Positions 8,241-16,950 of a stretch of DNA of 56,594 nucleotides are shown here, piece after piece. The stretch is from contig JAOTWF010000010.1 in NCBI GenBank assembly GCA_029863005.1, positions 1 to 56,594 on the forward strand, written 5' to 3'. Position 1 is the stretch's first letter, and every line of letters begins with the position of its first letter. The DNA is from Gammaproteobacteria bacterium (lineage in GTDB: Bacteria; Pseudomonadota; Gammaproteobacteria; Acidiferrobacterales; Sulfurifustaceae). The translations under genes were made by a program, and so were the position numbers. Below the pieces are notes generated by a model. It did no database searches, had not been told where the DNA came from, and saw only the letters and a program-made list of their open reading frames with translations.

Positions 8241-8951
8241 ATGAGTTTCCTGGAAACGCACGAACTCGAGGTGTCCTACGGTGGGATTCGCGCTGTTAAG
8301 GGAATCAATCTAACGGTCCAACGTAACGAACTCGTCTGCCTAATCGGTGCCAACGGCGCGGGGAAGACCACGACGCTCAAATCTCTGTGCGGAATGCTTC
8401 CGCCCAGCCGTGGTGAAATCCTGTTTGAGGAAACCCTCATTACCGGACGGCCTTCCCATGAATTGGTGCGTCGCGGCATATCCATGGTGCCGGAAGGACG
8501 CGGTATCTTTGCCCGGTTGACCCTGGAAGAAAACATGAAAATTGGCGCTTACGCACGTACAGATACCGCCACCATCCGTTCGGACATGGACCGGATGTAT
8601 GACTTGTTCCCCCGCTTGGCGGAGCGGCGCCATCAGCAGGCCGGAACGCTTTCCGGTGGCGAGCAGCAGATGCTGGCCATCGGCCGCGCGCTGATGAGCC
8701 GCCCGAAGTTGCTGCTGCTCGATGAACCCAGTATGGGGCTGGCGCCGATGTTGGTGCAGAAAATATTTGAAACCATTCGTCGGATCGCGGAAGAAGGTAT
8801 GACGCTGCTACTGGTGGAACAGAATGCAAAACTGGCCCTTGAAGTCAGTCACCGAGGTTACGTCATGGAAAGCGGCAATATCGTACTTTCGGATTCGGCC
8901 GAGACACTCCTTAAAGATGCAAAAATACAGGAATGCTATCTTGGGGGCTGA
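8241..8951 (+). CDS. livF: Branched-chain amino acid ABC transporter ATP-binding protein LivF
   Basis: Second ATPase of the liv system, 236 residues, the family's usual length. Walker A GANGAGKT lies at residues 36-43, followed by the LivF-specific GISMVPEGRGIFARLTLEENM, the signature LSGGEQQMLAIGRAL, and Walker B LLLLDEPSMGLAP. The ATG at 8241 overlaps the stop of the frame running through the upstream insert (ATGA), so translation may still be coupled although livG itself ends 254 nt upstream. It ends 10 bp from the stop of convergent glnD, with no hairpin terminator in the gap. Confidence 0.95.
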   Translation: MSFLETHELEVSYGGIRAVKGINLTVQRNELVCLIGANGAGKTTTLKSLCGMLPPSRGEILFEETLITGRPSHELVRRGISMVPEGRGIFARLTLEENMKIGAYARTDTATIRSDMDRMYDLFPRLAERRHQQAGTLSGGEQQMLAIGRALMSRPKLLLLDEPSMGLAPMLVQKIFETIRRIAEEGMTLLLVEQNAKLALEVSHRGYVMESGNIVLSDSAETLLKDAKIQECYLGG

Positions 8952-8961
8952 CCCGCCAGTA

Positions 8962-11652
8962 TCAGAATTCCATTGAAGGCGCCTTGGTAGCCGTTGGCGC
9001 GGGTTCAAGGCGTCGCACGATTTCGGTTTTCAGGCAATTCAGTTGCACCGGATCGGTAAGTGGTTGTTGCTCGTGGCTGTTAATGAAGAATATATCCTCG
9101 GCGCGCTCACCGTAAGTCGCCACCTTGGCGGCCACGAGGTTAACGCGACAGTGCTTCAGAGCGAGAGCCACCTGATACAGCAATCCCAGTCGGTCCTGCG
9201 CCGTGACTTCCATGATGGTCAGCAGTCCTTTCGGAGAAGTGCTGAAGTTTACGCGCGTCTCGATTGGAAAATGCTTAAGTTGGCGTTGCAGCCCCGCCGT
9301 CTGCATCTCCCGTCCCGGTTGCGGATGCAGCAGCTGATCCCGCATGGCCTTCTGGAGTTGTGTCAACAAACGATTGTCGCTGATGGGTTGCTCGGAATGA
9401 TCCAGCACGACAAAGGTGTCGAGTGCAAATCCATTGTGCAAGGTATGTATGCGCGCATCCATGATGGATAGATTAAGGCGGTCAAATCCGGCGGTCATGA
9501 CGGCAAACAAGTCATCGCGGTCCGGCGTATAGATCAGAAACTCACTGCCGCCAAGATCAGGCGTATAACGCGTGGCCACGATCGGCAGCTCCGTCGCCGA
9601 CGCCTTGGCGATGACTTGAGCATGCCAGGCAAGGCTGTCCACGTCATATGGAAGAAAATAATCCTCATCCAGGTCTTTCCAGAAACGGGTGACAGTCTTT
9701 TCCGTGACGCCGGTGGTGCGCAGTATTTCCAACGTCGATTTGCGCAGGTCGGCTATATGCGCTTCAACATCGATCGGTCGGGCGATGCCGCGCAGCAATA
9801 GCCGTGAGGTGGCGCTGTAGAGCTGAGACAACAACCGGCCTTTCCAGGCATTCCAGACAGCTGGGCTGGTGCCACGCATGTCGGCGACTGTCAGCAAATA
9901 TAGGTTGTCCAGGTGCTCCTGGTCGCCCATCCTCTGTGCGAAGCGCATGATCACATCGGGATCGGAGATGTCTTCGCGCTGGGCTGTGATTGACATCAAC
10001 AAGTGATGTCGCACCAACCAGCAAACGAATCGCGTGTCGTATTCGCTCAGATTGTGCAGGCGACAGAAAACCCCAGCCTCCTTTTCACCGAGCTCAGAAT
10101 GATCTCCGCCACGACCTTTGGCAATATCGTGAAACAGCCCGCCCAAGTACAGGCGCTCAGGCTTGACCAGTTTTTGGATGAGCTCGCTGGCAAAGGGAAA
10201 CTCACGGCGGAATTCAGGTACCGTGAATCGGCGGAGATTGCGCACAACCATGAGCGAGTGGGCATCGACCGTGTACACGTGGAACAAATCGTGCTGCATC
10301 TGGCCGACGATGCGTCCGAAGACCGGCAGGTAGGCTCCCAGGACGCCATAGGCATTCATGCGTCGCAGCTCGTGGGTGATGCCGCGCGGCTGGCGCATGA
10401 TCTCCATAAACAAGCTGCGGCAGGCGAGGTCATCGCGGAATTTGTTGTCAATGCGATGCAGGTTGCGGCGTACCAAGCGGATCGTGTTCGCGCGCACTCC
10501 TTTCAGCTCGGGATGCTGTTGCATGATTAAAAAAAGCTCCAACAAGGCGTACGGCGATCGCTCGAATACGCGCGGATGCGCAATCTCGAGAAAGCCAAGA
10601 TGGGACTGGAAGCGGCGATTGATCGGACGGACTTTCAGGCGTCCGCGCGCGAGGAGGACTTCCTGAAAATGCTGTAGGAGGATGTCGTTAAGCAGGGACA
10701 AATCTTTGATTGTCCGGTAGTAACGCTTCATGAATTGTTCGACGGCGAGCAGTCCCGGACGATTGGCGTAACCAAAATGCGTGGCGAGCTCACGTTGATG
10801 ATCGAACAGCAACCGATCCTCGCGCCGGTCGGCGAGATAGTGCAACCCGGCGCGTACGTGCCATAGGAAGTTACGTCCACGCCGTAGGGTGCGGTATTCC
10901 TCCTCGCTTAGAAAGCCGAGAATGACCAGATCGTGCAGGGAGGTCGTGTCAAAATGGCGCTGCGTGACCCATTGGATCATGTGAATATCGCGTAAGCCCC
11001 CCGGACCGTCCTTGACGTTCGGCTCCAGGTTGTAGGCGGTATCGTGATAGTGACGATGCCGGAGAATCTGTTCCTGGTGCTTGGCGGCAAAGAACTTGCG
11101 GCTCGGCCAGATTTTCGAAGCATGCGTTATGGCGCGCATCCTGGCGAAAAGCTCCTCATCGCCGTCAAGCAGGCGCGATTCCATGAGATTGGTGGCCACC
11201 GTGATGTCGCTTTTTGCTTCGCGCACGCAATCCTTGAGCGTGCGCACACTGTGCCCGACTTCGAGCCCCATGTCCCAGAAAAAACGGATGAGGATTTCAA
11301 TGAACGCTTGCGCCCTAGGCAGTTTTTTTCCATCGAGTAACACCATGAGGTCGATGTCTGAAGCGGGGTGAAGTTCGCTGCGTCCATACCCCCCGACAGC
11401 CACCAGAGCGATGCGAATACCGGATGGGAGCAGCGGCAAATGCCGCTTCCAGGCACGGGTGATCAACTGATCGATCAGCTTGGCATGCGCGGTTATCAAC
11501 AACGTCGCGCCGCTATTGTTCAGAAAACGCTTTTTTAGATTTTCCCGACCGGTCTGTAACGCGGCACGGAACAGCGGCAAGGGATTCTCACTGCGGGCCA
11601 CTGAATGGTCGAACTCGCGATGGTGGAACAGGCTCTCCCTGACGCTGGACAC
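8962..11652 (-). CDS. glnD: [Protein-PII] uridylyltransferase / uridylyl-removing enzyme
   Basis: Nitrogen-status sensor that uridylylates PII when glutamine is low and removes UMP when it is high. The 896-residue product has the nucleotidyltransferase motif VGGYGRSELHP followed by the D99-x-D101 pair, a central HD domain (LGGLFHDIAKGRGGDHSELG), and two C-terminal ACT domains (around LIYTPDRDDLFAVMTAGFDRLNLSI and MEVTAQDRLGLLYQVALALKHC) that bind glutamine. Start is GTG at 11652-11650. It lies 35 bp downstream of map on the same strand, as in Escherichia coli, and ends convergently against livF. Frames on the opposite strand here are shadows. Confidence 0.96.
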   Translation of the reverse strand: MSSVRESLFHHREFDHSVARSENPLPLFRAALQTGRENLKKRFLNNSGATLLITAHAKLIDQLITRAWKRHLPLLPSGIRIALVAVGGYGRSELHPASDIDLMVLLDGKKLPRAQAFIEILIRFFWDMGLEVGHSVRTLKDCVREAKSDITVATNLMESRLLDGDEELFARMRAITHASKIWPSRKFFAAKHQEQILRHRHYHDTAYNLEPNVKDGPGGLRDIHMIQWVTQRHFDTTSLHDLVILGFLSEEEYRTLRRGRNFLWHVRAGLHYLADRREDRLLFDHQRELATHFGYANRPGLLAVEQFMKRYYRTIKDLSLLNDILLQHFQEVLLARGRLKVRPINRRFQSHLGFLEIAHPRVFERSPYALLELFLIMQQHPELKGVRANTIRLVRRNLHRIDNKFRDDLACRSLFMEIMRQPRGITHELRRMNAYGVLGAYLPVFGRIVGQMQHDLFHVYTVDAHSLMVVRNLRRFTVPEFRREFPFASELIQKLVKPERLYLGGLFHDIAKGRGGDHSELGEKEAGVFCRLHNLSEYDTRFVCWLVRHHLLMSITAQREDISDPDVIMRFAQRMGDQEHLDNLYLLTVADMRGTSPAVWNAWKGRLLSQLYSATSRLLLRGIARPIDVEAHIADLRKSTLEILRTTGVTEKTVTRFWKDLDEDYFLPYDVDSLAWHAQVIAKASATELPIVATRYTPDLGGSEFLIYTPDRDDLFAVMTAGFDRLNLSIMDARIHTLHNGFALDTFVVLDHSEQPISDNRLLTQLQKAMRDQLLHPQPGREMQTAGLQRQLKHFPIETRVNFSTSPKGLLTIMEVTAQDRLGLLYQVALALKHCRVNLVAAKVATYGERAEDIFFINSHEQQPLTDPVQLNCLKTEIVRRLEPAPTATKAPSMEF

Positions 11653-11687
11653 GGGACCTCAGGCGCGCTGTAGCGGTGTGGAGATAT

Positions 11688-12455
11688 TCACGGTCTGTCT
11701 CCGGGCACGAGAGTTAGAATTTCATGTCCTGATTCCGTGACCAGCACGGTGTGCTCCCACTGCGCGGAGAGAGAGTGGTCGCGAGTGACCACGGTCCAGT
11801 TGTCGGGTAGCAATTTTACTTCCTTTTTTCCGGCGTTGATCATGGGTTCAACCGTGAATGTCATGCCGGGCTCCAGCGCCATACCTGTTCCCGGTTGCCC
11901 GTAATGCAGGATCTGGGGGTCTTCGTGAAACTCGCGTCCGATACCATGACCGCAGTATTCGCGCACGACAGAGAAACCGTACGCCTCGGCGTGATGTTGG
12001 ATGGCATGTCCGATATCACCGAGTCGTGTGCCCGGGCGCACGGTCTCGATGCCTTTGACCATGCACTCATGCGTGACCTGGATCAAACGTTTCGCCTGCA
12101 CCGAGGGTTCGCCGATAATAAACATCTTACTGGTGTCGCCGTGGTAGCCATCCTTGATGACCGTGACGTCGATGTTGATGATGTCACCTTTTTTGAGTTT
12201 TTTGTCGCCCGGTATGCCGTGACAGACTTGATGATTCACCGAGGTGCAAATAGACCGTGGATAGCCCTTGTAGTTGAGTGGCGCAGGAATCGCCTCCTGC
12301 ACGTTGACGATGTAGTCATGACAGATTTTGTCGAGTTCGCCGGTCGTGATCCCCGCTTTGACATGCGGCCGGATCATACTCAGCACGTCGGCCGCGAGCC
12401 TGCCGGCTACGCGCATTTTTTCGATTTCGGCGGGAGTTTTAACGGTGACGGGCAT
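11688..12455 (-). CDS. map: Methionine aminopeptidase, type I
   Basis: Removes the initiator methionine from nascent proteins after deformylation. At 255 residues it is normal for a type Ia enzyme. H79 in NHQVCHG, metal ligands D96 (INIDV) and D107 (YHGDTSK), the later HGIGREFHEDP segment with its histidine, and MTFTVEPM and QWEHTVLV with the two glutamates are all present. It is divergent from rpsB across a 457 bp region and is followed by glnD after 35 bp; map-glnD divergent from rpsB-tsf is the classical arrangement. Confidence 0.96.
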   Translation of the reverse strand: MPVTVKTPAEIEKMRVAGRLAADVLSMIRPHVKAGITTGELDKICHDYIVNVQEAIPAPLNYKGYPRSICTSVNHQVCHGIPGDKKLKKGDIINIDVTVIKDGYHGDTSKMFIIGEPSVQAKRLIQVTHECMVKGIETVRPGTRLGDIGHAIQHHAEAYGFSVVREYCGHGIGREFHEDPQILHYGQPGTGMALEPGMTFTVEPMINAGKKEVKLLPDNWTVVTRDHSLSAQWEHTVLVTESGHEILTLVPGDRP

Positions 12456-12545
12456 AAGCAGTCTGTTACCCGCATATTGTCCGGGAATGACGCTGATTTA
12501 AAAAGCCCTTTTGAGTATGTTTTTTAATTTAAACCCATGAAAACA

Positions 12546-12575
12546 TTGTTCTAATGCCCCTCCTTATGGTATAAA
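12546..12575 (+). promoter_or_regulatory. Candidate sigma-70 promoter of rpsB-tsf
   Basis: TTGTTC at 12546-12551 and TATAAA at 12570-12575 are separated by 18 bp, and the -10 is preceded by TGG, making an extended -10. It is the best promoter-like match in the map-rpsB intergenic region and would start the transcript near 12582, giving a leader of about 330 nt. Confidence 0.5.
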
Positions 12576-12581
12576 GCCGCC

Positions 12582-12912
12582 CGCAGTTAAAGCAATTGTT
12601 GATCCGGAGCTGGTTGTCCAAAACAAATAAGGTGCAAGCCGTCGCTTTCGTGGCTTTTCCGATGATGCAGAGGACGGATCAATAACGTAAATTATTAAGG
12701 ATTTCGGGTTTTCTCGAGGCGGTAAGAGCCCTTAGAATCGTGTGCGCGAGAGCGAAATCTTGCGGATTCGTTCAAATTGATTCGCGCCGCTTCGATAAAA
12801 CCCACAACCCTCACGCGGCATCGTCACAGGCATCCGGGTGTCCGACCATTCCTTCGGGAACCGGCCGGATTGATGCATGGGGTCCGCGGCGGAAAAACCC
12901 GAAGGAGATATT
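12582..12912 (+). promoter_or_regulatory. Long 5' leader of rpsB (putative S2 autoregulatory region)
   Basis: About 330 nt with no convincing reading frame separate the candidate promoter from the rpsB ATG. In gammaproteobacteria the rpsB 5' untranslated region is known to carry conserved structure through which S2 represses rpsB-tsf. The leader has short complementary pairs, for example AGCC and GGCT around 12634-12656, and ends in a strong AAGGAG ribosome site at 12902-12907. I cannot confirm the consensus structure by eye. Small open frames on both strands here look non-coding. Confidence 0.45.
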
Positions 12913-13854
12913 ATGAGCAACGTCACCATGCGCCAGATGCTGGAGGCCGGCGTGCATTTCGGCCACCAGACGAGGTTCTGGCATCCCAAGATGCGCGCCT
13001 ATATTTTCGGCGAACGCAATCGTATCCATATCATCAATCTGGAAAAGACCCTGCCGCTGTTCAACGAGGCCATGGGTTATCTGACAAAACTCGCTGGCAA
13101 CGGCGGATCGGTCCTGTTTGTCGGCACCAAGCGCCAGGCGACCGAGATCATCGGCGAGGAAGCCAGCCGATGTGGTTGTCCGTACGTGAATCATCGCTGG
13201 CTTGGCGGAATGTTGACCAATTACCGCACAGTCAAGAAATCCATCGAGCGACTGAAAATGCTTGAATCGATACTGGCGGACGAAACCAGCAGTCAGAAGC
13301 TGTCCAAGAAAGAACTTCTTACCCTCGATCGTGAGCGTGTCAAGCTCGAAAAGAGTCTGGGCGGAATCAAGGAAATGTCCGGTTTGCCTGACGCCTTGTT
13401 TGTCGTCGATGTTGGTCATGAATACATCGCTGTCTCCGAAGCGAAGAAACTCGGCATTCCTGTCGTTGGCGTGGTCGACTCCAACTGCAAACCGGATGGC
13501 GTGGATTACGTCATTCCGGGCAACGACGACGCCATCCGTGCGATTCAGCTTTATGCTCGCGCCGCGGCAGACGCCATGCTTGTGGGTCGTGAACAGCATC
13601 AGGCCGCGATTGTGTCGGGGGACGACGAATTCATCGAAGTGAAAGATGAGCAGCCCAAGGTAAAAATTACTGCCAGGAAAAAAACTGCGGCCGTAGCTCC
13701 GTCAGAAGTCGTTGCCGAGCAAGAGACAGTGGAAGAACCGGACGACAAACCCGCAGACAAACCGGCCGTTAAGGCCAAGCGCACCGTCCGCGCCAAACCT
13801 AAGCCCGGCGGGCGATCGAAGAAAGAAGCGCACCCTGGGAAAGAAGAAGATTAA
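12913..13854 (+). CDS. rpsB: 30S ribosomal protein S2 with extended C-terminal tail
   Basis: S2 binds the 30S platform neck and is needed for S1 assembly. From the ATG at 12913 (AAGGAG at 12902-12907) the product starts [20 protein letters not shown], a canonical beginning; an in-frame ATG at 12877 would add 12 unlikely residues. The S2 fold covers about residues 1-235, with [17 protein letters not shown] and [16 protein letters not shown] visible. At 313 residues it is some 70 longer than the 241-residue E. coli protein: the tail (about 240-313) is low-complexity, rich in K, E, P, A and D, acidic first and strongly basic near the end. A stem-loop separates it from tsf. Confidence 0.96.
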   Translation: MSNVTMRQMLEAGVHFGHQTRFWHPKMRAYIFGERNRIHIINLEKTLPLFNEAMGYLTKLAGNGGSVLFVGTKRQATEIIGEEASRCGCPYVNHRWLGGMLTNYRTVKKSIERLKMLESILADETSSQKLSKKELLTLDRERVKLEKSLGGIKEMSGLPDALFVVDVGHEYIAVSEAKKLGIPVVGVVDSNCKPDGVDYVIPGNDDAIRAIQLYARAAADAMLVGREQHQAAIVSGDDEFIEVKDEQPKVKITARKKTAAVAPSEVVAEQETVEEPDDKPADKPAVKAKRTVRAKPKPGGRSKKEAHPGKEED

Positions 13855-13866
13855 CTGACACGAATC

Positions 13867-13894
13867 ATCAAGGGGGCAATGCCCCCTTGATTTT
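13867..13894 (+). terminator. rpsB-tsf intergenic hairpin with short T-run
   Basis: A perfect 11 bp inverted repeat, ATCAAGGGGGC (13867-13877) and GCCCCCTTGAT (13881-13891), around an AAT loop and followed by TTTT (13891-13894, sharing the last stem base). It sits between rpsB and tsf, 42 bp before the tsf ATG. A partial terminator that lowers or adjusts tsf expression relative to rpsB is the likely role, as reported for the E. coli operon. Confidence 0.7.
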
Positions 13895-13936
13895 ATGCGG
13901 TGACGTCGGTCATCGAAATGAAGACGAGGATCACGC

Positions 13937-14827
13937 ATGACTATTTCAGCACAACAGGTTAAGGAGCTCCGCGAACGCACAGGGCTCGGCATGATGGAGT
14001 GCAAAGCGGCACTCACGGAAGCAGGTGGAGACATGGATGCCGCGGCCGATCTTCTGCGCAAACGTGCAGGCGCCAAGATTGAAAAGAAGTCTGGACGCAT
14101 CGCCGCTGAGGGGACAATTAATATATTTGTCAGCCCCGATCACAAGACCGCCGCGATGGTCGAAGTGAATTGCGAAACCGACTTTGTCGCCAAAGGTGAA
14201 GAATTTTTGGCTTTTGCCGCTTCAACCGCTGCGCGTGTGGCTAATAAGCAGCCGGCGGACGTTGATGCGCTTTACGCGCTTCCCGGCGGAAACGGTACCC
14301 CGGGAACACTCGCGCAAATGCGCGAGGGCCTGGTCATGAAGTTGGGTGAGAAAATCAACGTGCGGCGATTTGAAAATATGTCTGCTGACAAAGGCCTCAT
14401 CGGCAGTTATGTCCACCATGGCAGCAAGATCGGCGCGCTGGTGTTGCTGGAAGGGGGTGATGAAACCCTTGCCAGAGATATCGCTATGCATATTGCCGCC
14501 AGCCGGCCCGAATACATTTCGAAAGAGCAGGTACCGGTTGCGGCCATTGCTAAGGAAAAGGAAATCTTTTCCGAGCAAGCCAAAGACAGCGGTAAATCTC
14601 CAGAGATCATTGAAAAGATGGTCATGGGCCGTGTCAATAAGCACCTCAATGAAATTACCTTGCTCGGACAACCTTTCGTCAAAGACCCGGACACCACGGT
14701 CGATAAACTCCTGAAATCCAAAGGCGCGATCGTGAAAGATTTTATCCGTTTTGAAGTCGGTGAAGGGCTGGAAAAGCGGTCGAACAATTTCGCTGCTGAA
14801 GTGATGGCGACAGCCAAAGGAGCGTAA
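13937..14827 (+). CDS. tsf: Elongation factor Ts
   Basis: Guanine nucleotide exchange factor for EF-Tu. The 296-residue product is near the usual 280-295. The N-terminal motif TGLGMMECKAAL lies at residues 15-26, followed by the UBA-like AADLLRKR, the signature EVNCETDFVAKGEEF, and the C-terminal core with HIAASRPEYIS and LLGQPFVKDPDTTV. It follows rpsB after a hairpin and precedes pyrH by 3 nt, so tsf-pyrH-frr are likely read together. Confidence 0.97.
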   Translation: MTISAQQVKELRERTGLGMMECKAALTEAGGDMDAAADLLRKRAGAKIEKKSGRIAAEGTINIFVSPDHKTAAMVEVNCETDFVAKGEEFLAFAASTAARVANKQPADVDALYALPGGNGTPGTLAQMREGLVMKLGEKINVRRFENMSADKGLIGSYVHHGSKIGALVLLEGGDETLARDIAMHIAASRPEYISKEQVPVAAIAKEKEIFSEQAKDSGKSPEIIEKMVMGRVNKHLNEITLLGQPFVKDPDTTVDKLLKSKGAIVKDFIRFEVGEGLEKRSNNFAAEVMATAKGA

Positions 14828-14830
14828 CGC

Positions 14831-15568
14831 TTGACGAGCGCCTCCGGGGTTCCTGTCTACCGCCGCGTGCTCCTTAAGCTTTCCGGCGAGGCGCTCATGG
14901 GCACAGATGCCTATGGGATCAACCGTGAGGTAATCACGCGCATTGCCTCCGAGATCAAGTTGGTAGTCGCCTCCAATATCCAGCTGGCCATCGTGATTGG
15001 TGGTGGTAACATATTTCGCGGTATTGCGCCCTCGGCGCAGGGCATGGACAGGGCCACGGCCGATTACATGGGCATGCTCGCAACTGTGATCAATTCATTG
15101 GCCTTGCAGGATGCCTTGGAAAAGCAGGATGTCCCCGTGCGTGTGCAATCGGCTCTGCGAATCGACCAAGTGGTGGAACCCTATGTTCGTCGCCGCGCCA
15201 TACGTCATCTCGAGCAAGGGCGTGTGGTGATCTTTGCGGCGGGCACCGGGAATCCCTTCTTTACCACGGACACGGCGGCAACATTGCGGGGGATGGAAAT
15301 CGGCGCTGAAGTCGTGCTGAAGGCTACCAAGGTCGATGGTGTGTACGACCGGGATCCGGTGAAACATCCTGACGCAAAGCGCTTTGAAAGCGTCAGTTTC
15401 GACGAAGTCCTGGACAAGCGACTGGCCGTGATGGATGCCACCTCCATTGCCTTGTGTCGCGACCAGGATATACATGTCCGTGTATTCTGCATTCACAAGT
15501 CCGGCAATCTGATGCGCGTCTGCCGGGGAGAAAATGTCGGCACACTCGTGAAAGGAGGACAGCCATGA
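14831..15568 (+). CDS. pyrH: Uridylate kinase
   Basis: Phosphorylates UMP to UDP in pyrimidine synthesis; bacterial type, unrelated to eukaryotic UMP kinases. KLSGEALMG at residues 16-24, the glycine-rich [10 protein letters not shown] near 56-65, [13 protein letters not shown] near 137, and [15 protein letters not shown] are all diagnostic. Length is 245 residues. The start is TTG at 14831: AAAGGAG at 14816-14822 is spaced 8 nt from it, and no ATG exists upstream of the conserved N-terminus. Its TGA overlaps the frr ATG (ATGA). Confidence 0.96.
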   Translation: MTSASGVPVYRRVLLKLSGEALMGTDAYGINREVITRIASEIKLVVASNIQLAIVIGGGNIFRGIAPSAQGMDRATADYMGMLATVINSLALQDALEKQDVPVRVQSALRIDQVVEPYVRRRAIRHLEQGRVVIFAAGTGNPFFTTDTAATLRGMEIGAEVVLKATKVDGVYDRDPVKHPDAKRFESVSFDEVLDKRLAVMDATSIALCRDQDIHVRVFCIHKSGNLMRVCRGENVGTLVKGGQP

Positions 15569-16131
15569 CGCAGTCGGTTGAAAGCATCAAGAAAGACGCG
15601 GAAACGCGAATGGCGAAGTCGGTGGAGACGCTGAAGAATGATCTGGGCAAGATTCGCACCGGCCGTGCTCACCCAGGCTTGCTGGAAAACGTGCGCGTGG
15701 ATTACTACGGCAACAAGACGCCGCTGAACCAGGTCGCCAATGTTTCAGCTGCCGATGCCCGGACGCTTACGGTGACCCCTTATGACAAGAGTCAGGCGGC
15801 GGCTGTCGAGAAGGCTATTCGTGAATCGGACCTCGGGCTCAATCCCATGTCAGCGGGCGCGGTCATCCGAGTTCCTCTGCCGGCGCTTACCGAGGAGCGG
15901 CGCAAGGAACTGTCCAAGCACGCCCGTGCCGAAGGCGAGAACACCAAAGTGGCGATCCGCAATATTCGGCGCGATTCCAATCAGCACCTGAAGGAGGCCC
16001 TGAAAAAGAAAACCATTACCGAGGACGAAGACAAGCGGGCGGAAGAGGTGGTGCAAAAATTCACGGACCGTTTCATCAGCGAAGTCGATAATCTGGTGAC
16101 ATCCAAGGAAAAGGACATCATGCAGGTGTAA
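15565..16131 (+). CDS. frr: Ribosome recycling factor
   Basis: Splits post-termination ribosomes together with EF-G. The ATG at 15565 overlaps the pyrH stop and has a strong AAAGGAGG at 15551-15558, so the longer open frame from 15454 is rejected. The 188-residue product has the canonical features: [46 protein letters not shown]-like helices, and a C-terminal three-helix bundle ending in KEKDIMQV. The length is within a few residues of the family's usual 185. Confidence 0.97.
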   Translation: MTQSVESIKKDAETRMAKSVETLKNDLGKIRTGRAHPGLLENVRVDYYGNKTPLNQVANVSAADARTLTVTPYDKSQAAAVEKAIRESDLGLNPMSAGAVIRVPLPALTEERRKELSKHARAEGENTKVAIRNIRRDSNQHLKEALKKKTITEDEDKRAEEVVQKFTDRFISEVDNLVTSKEKDIMQV

Positions 16132-16173
16132 TGCGACTTGCACGATCCTGATTGAACTACAATACATTAATCC

Positions 16174-16950
16174 ATGGACAAGAAATCCAAGACTGACACG
16201 GCCGCTTTTTTGGCTTCGAAATCGGATATTCCTCAGCACGTGGCGGTGATCATGGACGGTAATGGCCGCTGGGCCAAAAGCCGTGGTTTGCTCCGTATCG
16301 CTGGCCATCGCAAGGGCGTCGAGCGTGTACGCGATCTGGTGACCCGATGTGTGGAGAAAGGGATAAAACATCTGACATTATTTGCCTTCAGCAGCGAGAA
16401 TTGGCGCCGTCCGGCACAGGAGGTCCAGCTGCTCATGGACCTGTTTCTGAGTGCATTGGACAACGAGATCAAGAAGCTTCACAAGAACAATGTGCGGTTC
16501 CGCGTAATTGGAGACATCAGCCGTTTCGGCGATAACCTCATTTCACGTATCCGGCAAGCGGAGACGATGACACTGGACAATAAGGCGCTGACCCTGACGA
16601 TCGCCGCGAATTATGGCGGCCGTTGGGACATTGCGCAGGCCTGTGCGCAACTGGCTCGTCGCGTGCAGAATGGCGAAACCGATCCGGCGACAATCACGGA
16701 AGCCAGCCTCGAGCCTTTTCTTAGCCTGGCGGATGCCCCGGAACCGGACTTGTTCATCCGCACCGGCGGAGAGCAGCGCATTAGCAATTTTTTGCTTTGG
16801 CAACTCGCCTACACCGAGATGTATTTCACTCCGGTTCTCTGGCCGGATTTCGATCGCGCGCAATTCGAGCAGGCGCTCGCCTCGTATGCCGGTCGCCAGC
16901 GCCGTTTCGGTCTGACCGGTGATCAGATCGAAGCCGCGCGCCGTGCTTAA
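16174..16950 (+). CDS. uppS: Undecaprenyl diphosphate synthase (cis-prenyltransferase)
   Basis: Condenses isopentenyl diphosphate onto farnesyl diphosphate to make the C55 lipid carrier for peptidoglycan and O-antigen. The 258-residue product carries the catalytic IMDGNGRWAKSRG with D28 and the neighbouring N30-G31-R32-W33, GVERVRDLV, FAFSSENWRRP, and the C-terminal IRTGGEQRISNFLLWQLAYTE. The first 18 residues are a short charged extension not seen in the core family. Its end overlaps cdsA by 8 nt. Confidence 0.96.
   Translation: MDKKSKTDTAAFLASKSDIPQHVAVIMDGNGRWAKSRGLLRIAGHRKGVERVRDLVTRCVEKGIKHLTLFAFSSENWRRPAQEVQLLMDLFLSALDNEIKKLHKNNVRFRVIGDISRFGDNLISRIRQAETMTLDNKALTLTIAANYGGRWDIAQACAQLARRVQNGETDPATITEASLEPFLSLADAPEPDLFIRTGGEQRISNFLLWQLAYTEMYFTPVLWPDFDRAQFEQALASYAGRQRRFGLTGDQIEAARRA

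Larger units (their letters stand above)
7990..8246. repeat. Putative palindrome-bearing insert between livG and livF
   Basis: The normally coupled livG and livF are separated by about 250 bp that look like neither gene. ATGAGT occurs at 7984-7989 and again at 8241-8246, where livF starts, so the segment between could be an insertion with a 6 bp target duplication. It carries two perfect hairpins, at 8041-8063 and 8072-8086, and a GGTGGC...GCCACC pair near 8161-8186. No terminal inverted repeats longer than a few bases were found and there is no transposase. The frame 7984-8244 is open (86 codons, arginine-rich) and ends in ATGA overlapping livF. I read this as a small non-autonomous or REP-like repeat; copy number elsewhere in the genome is unknown. 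Confidence 0.45.

Noticed and set aside
10003-10530. 175-codon plus-strand frame inside glnD
   Set aside because: Antisense shadow of the HD region of glnD; no domain similarity.
12719-12733. GGCGGTAA in the rpsB leader resembling an ops element
   Set aside because: Matches only the first bases of the ops consensus and is not upstream of a surface-polymer operon.
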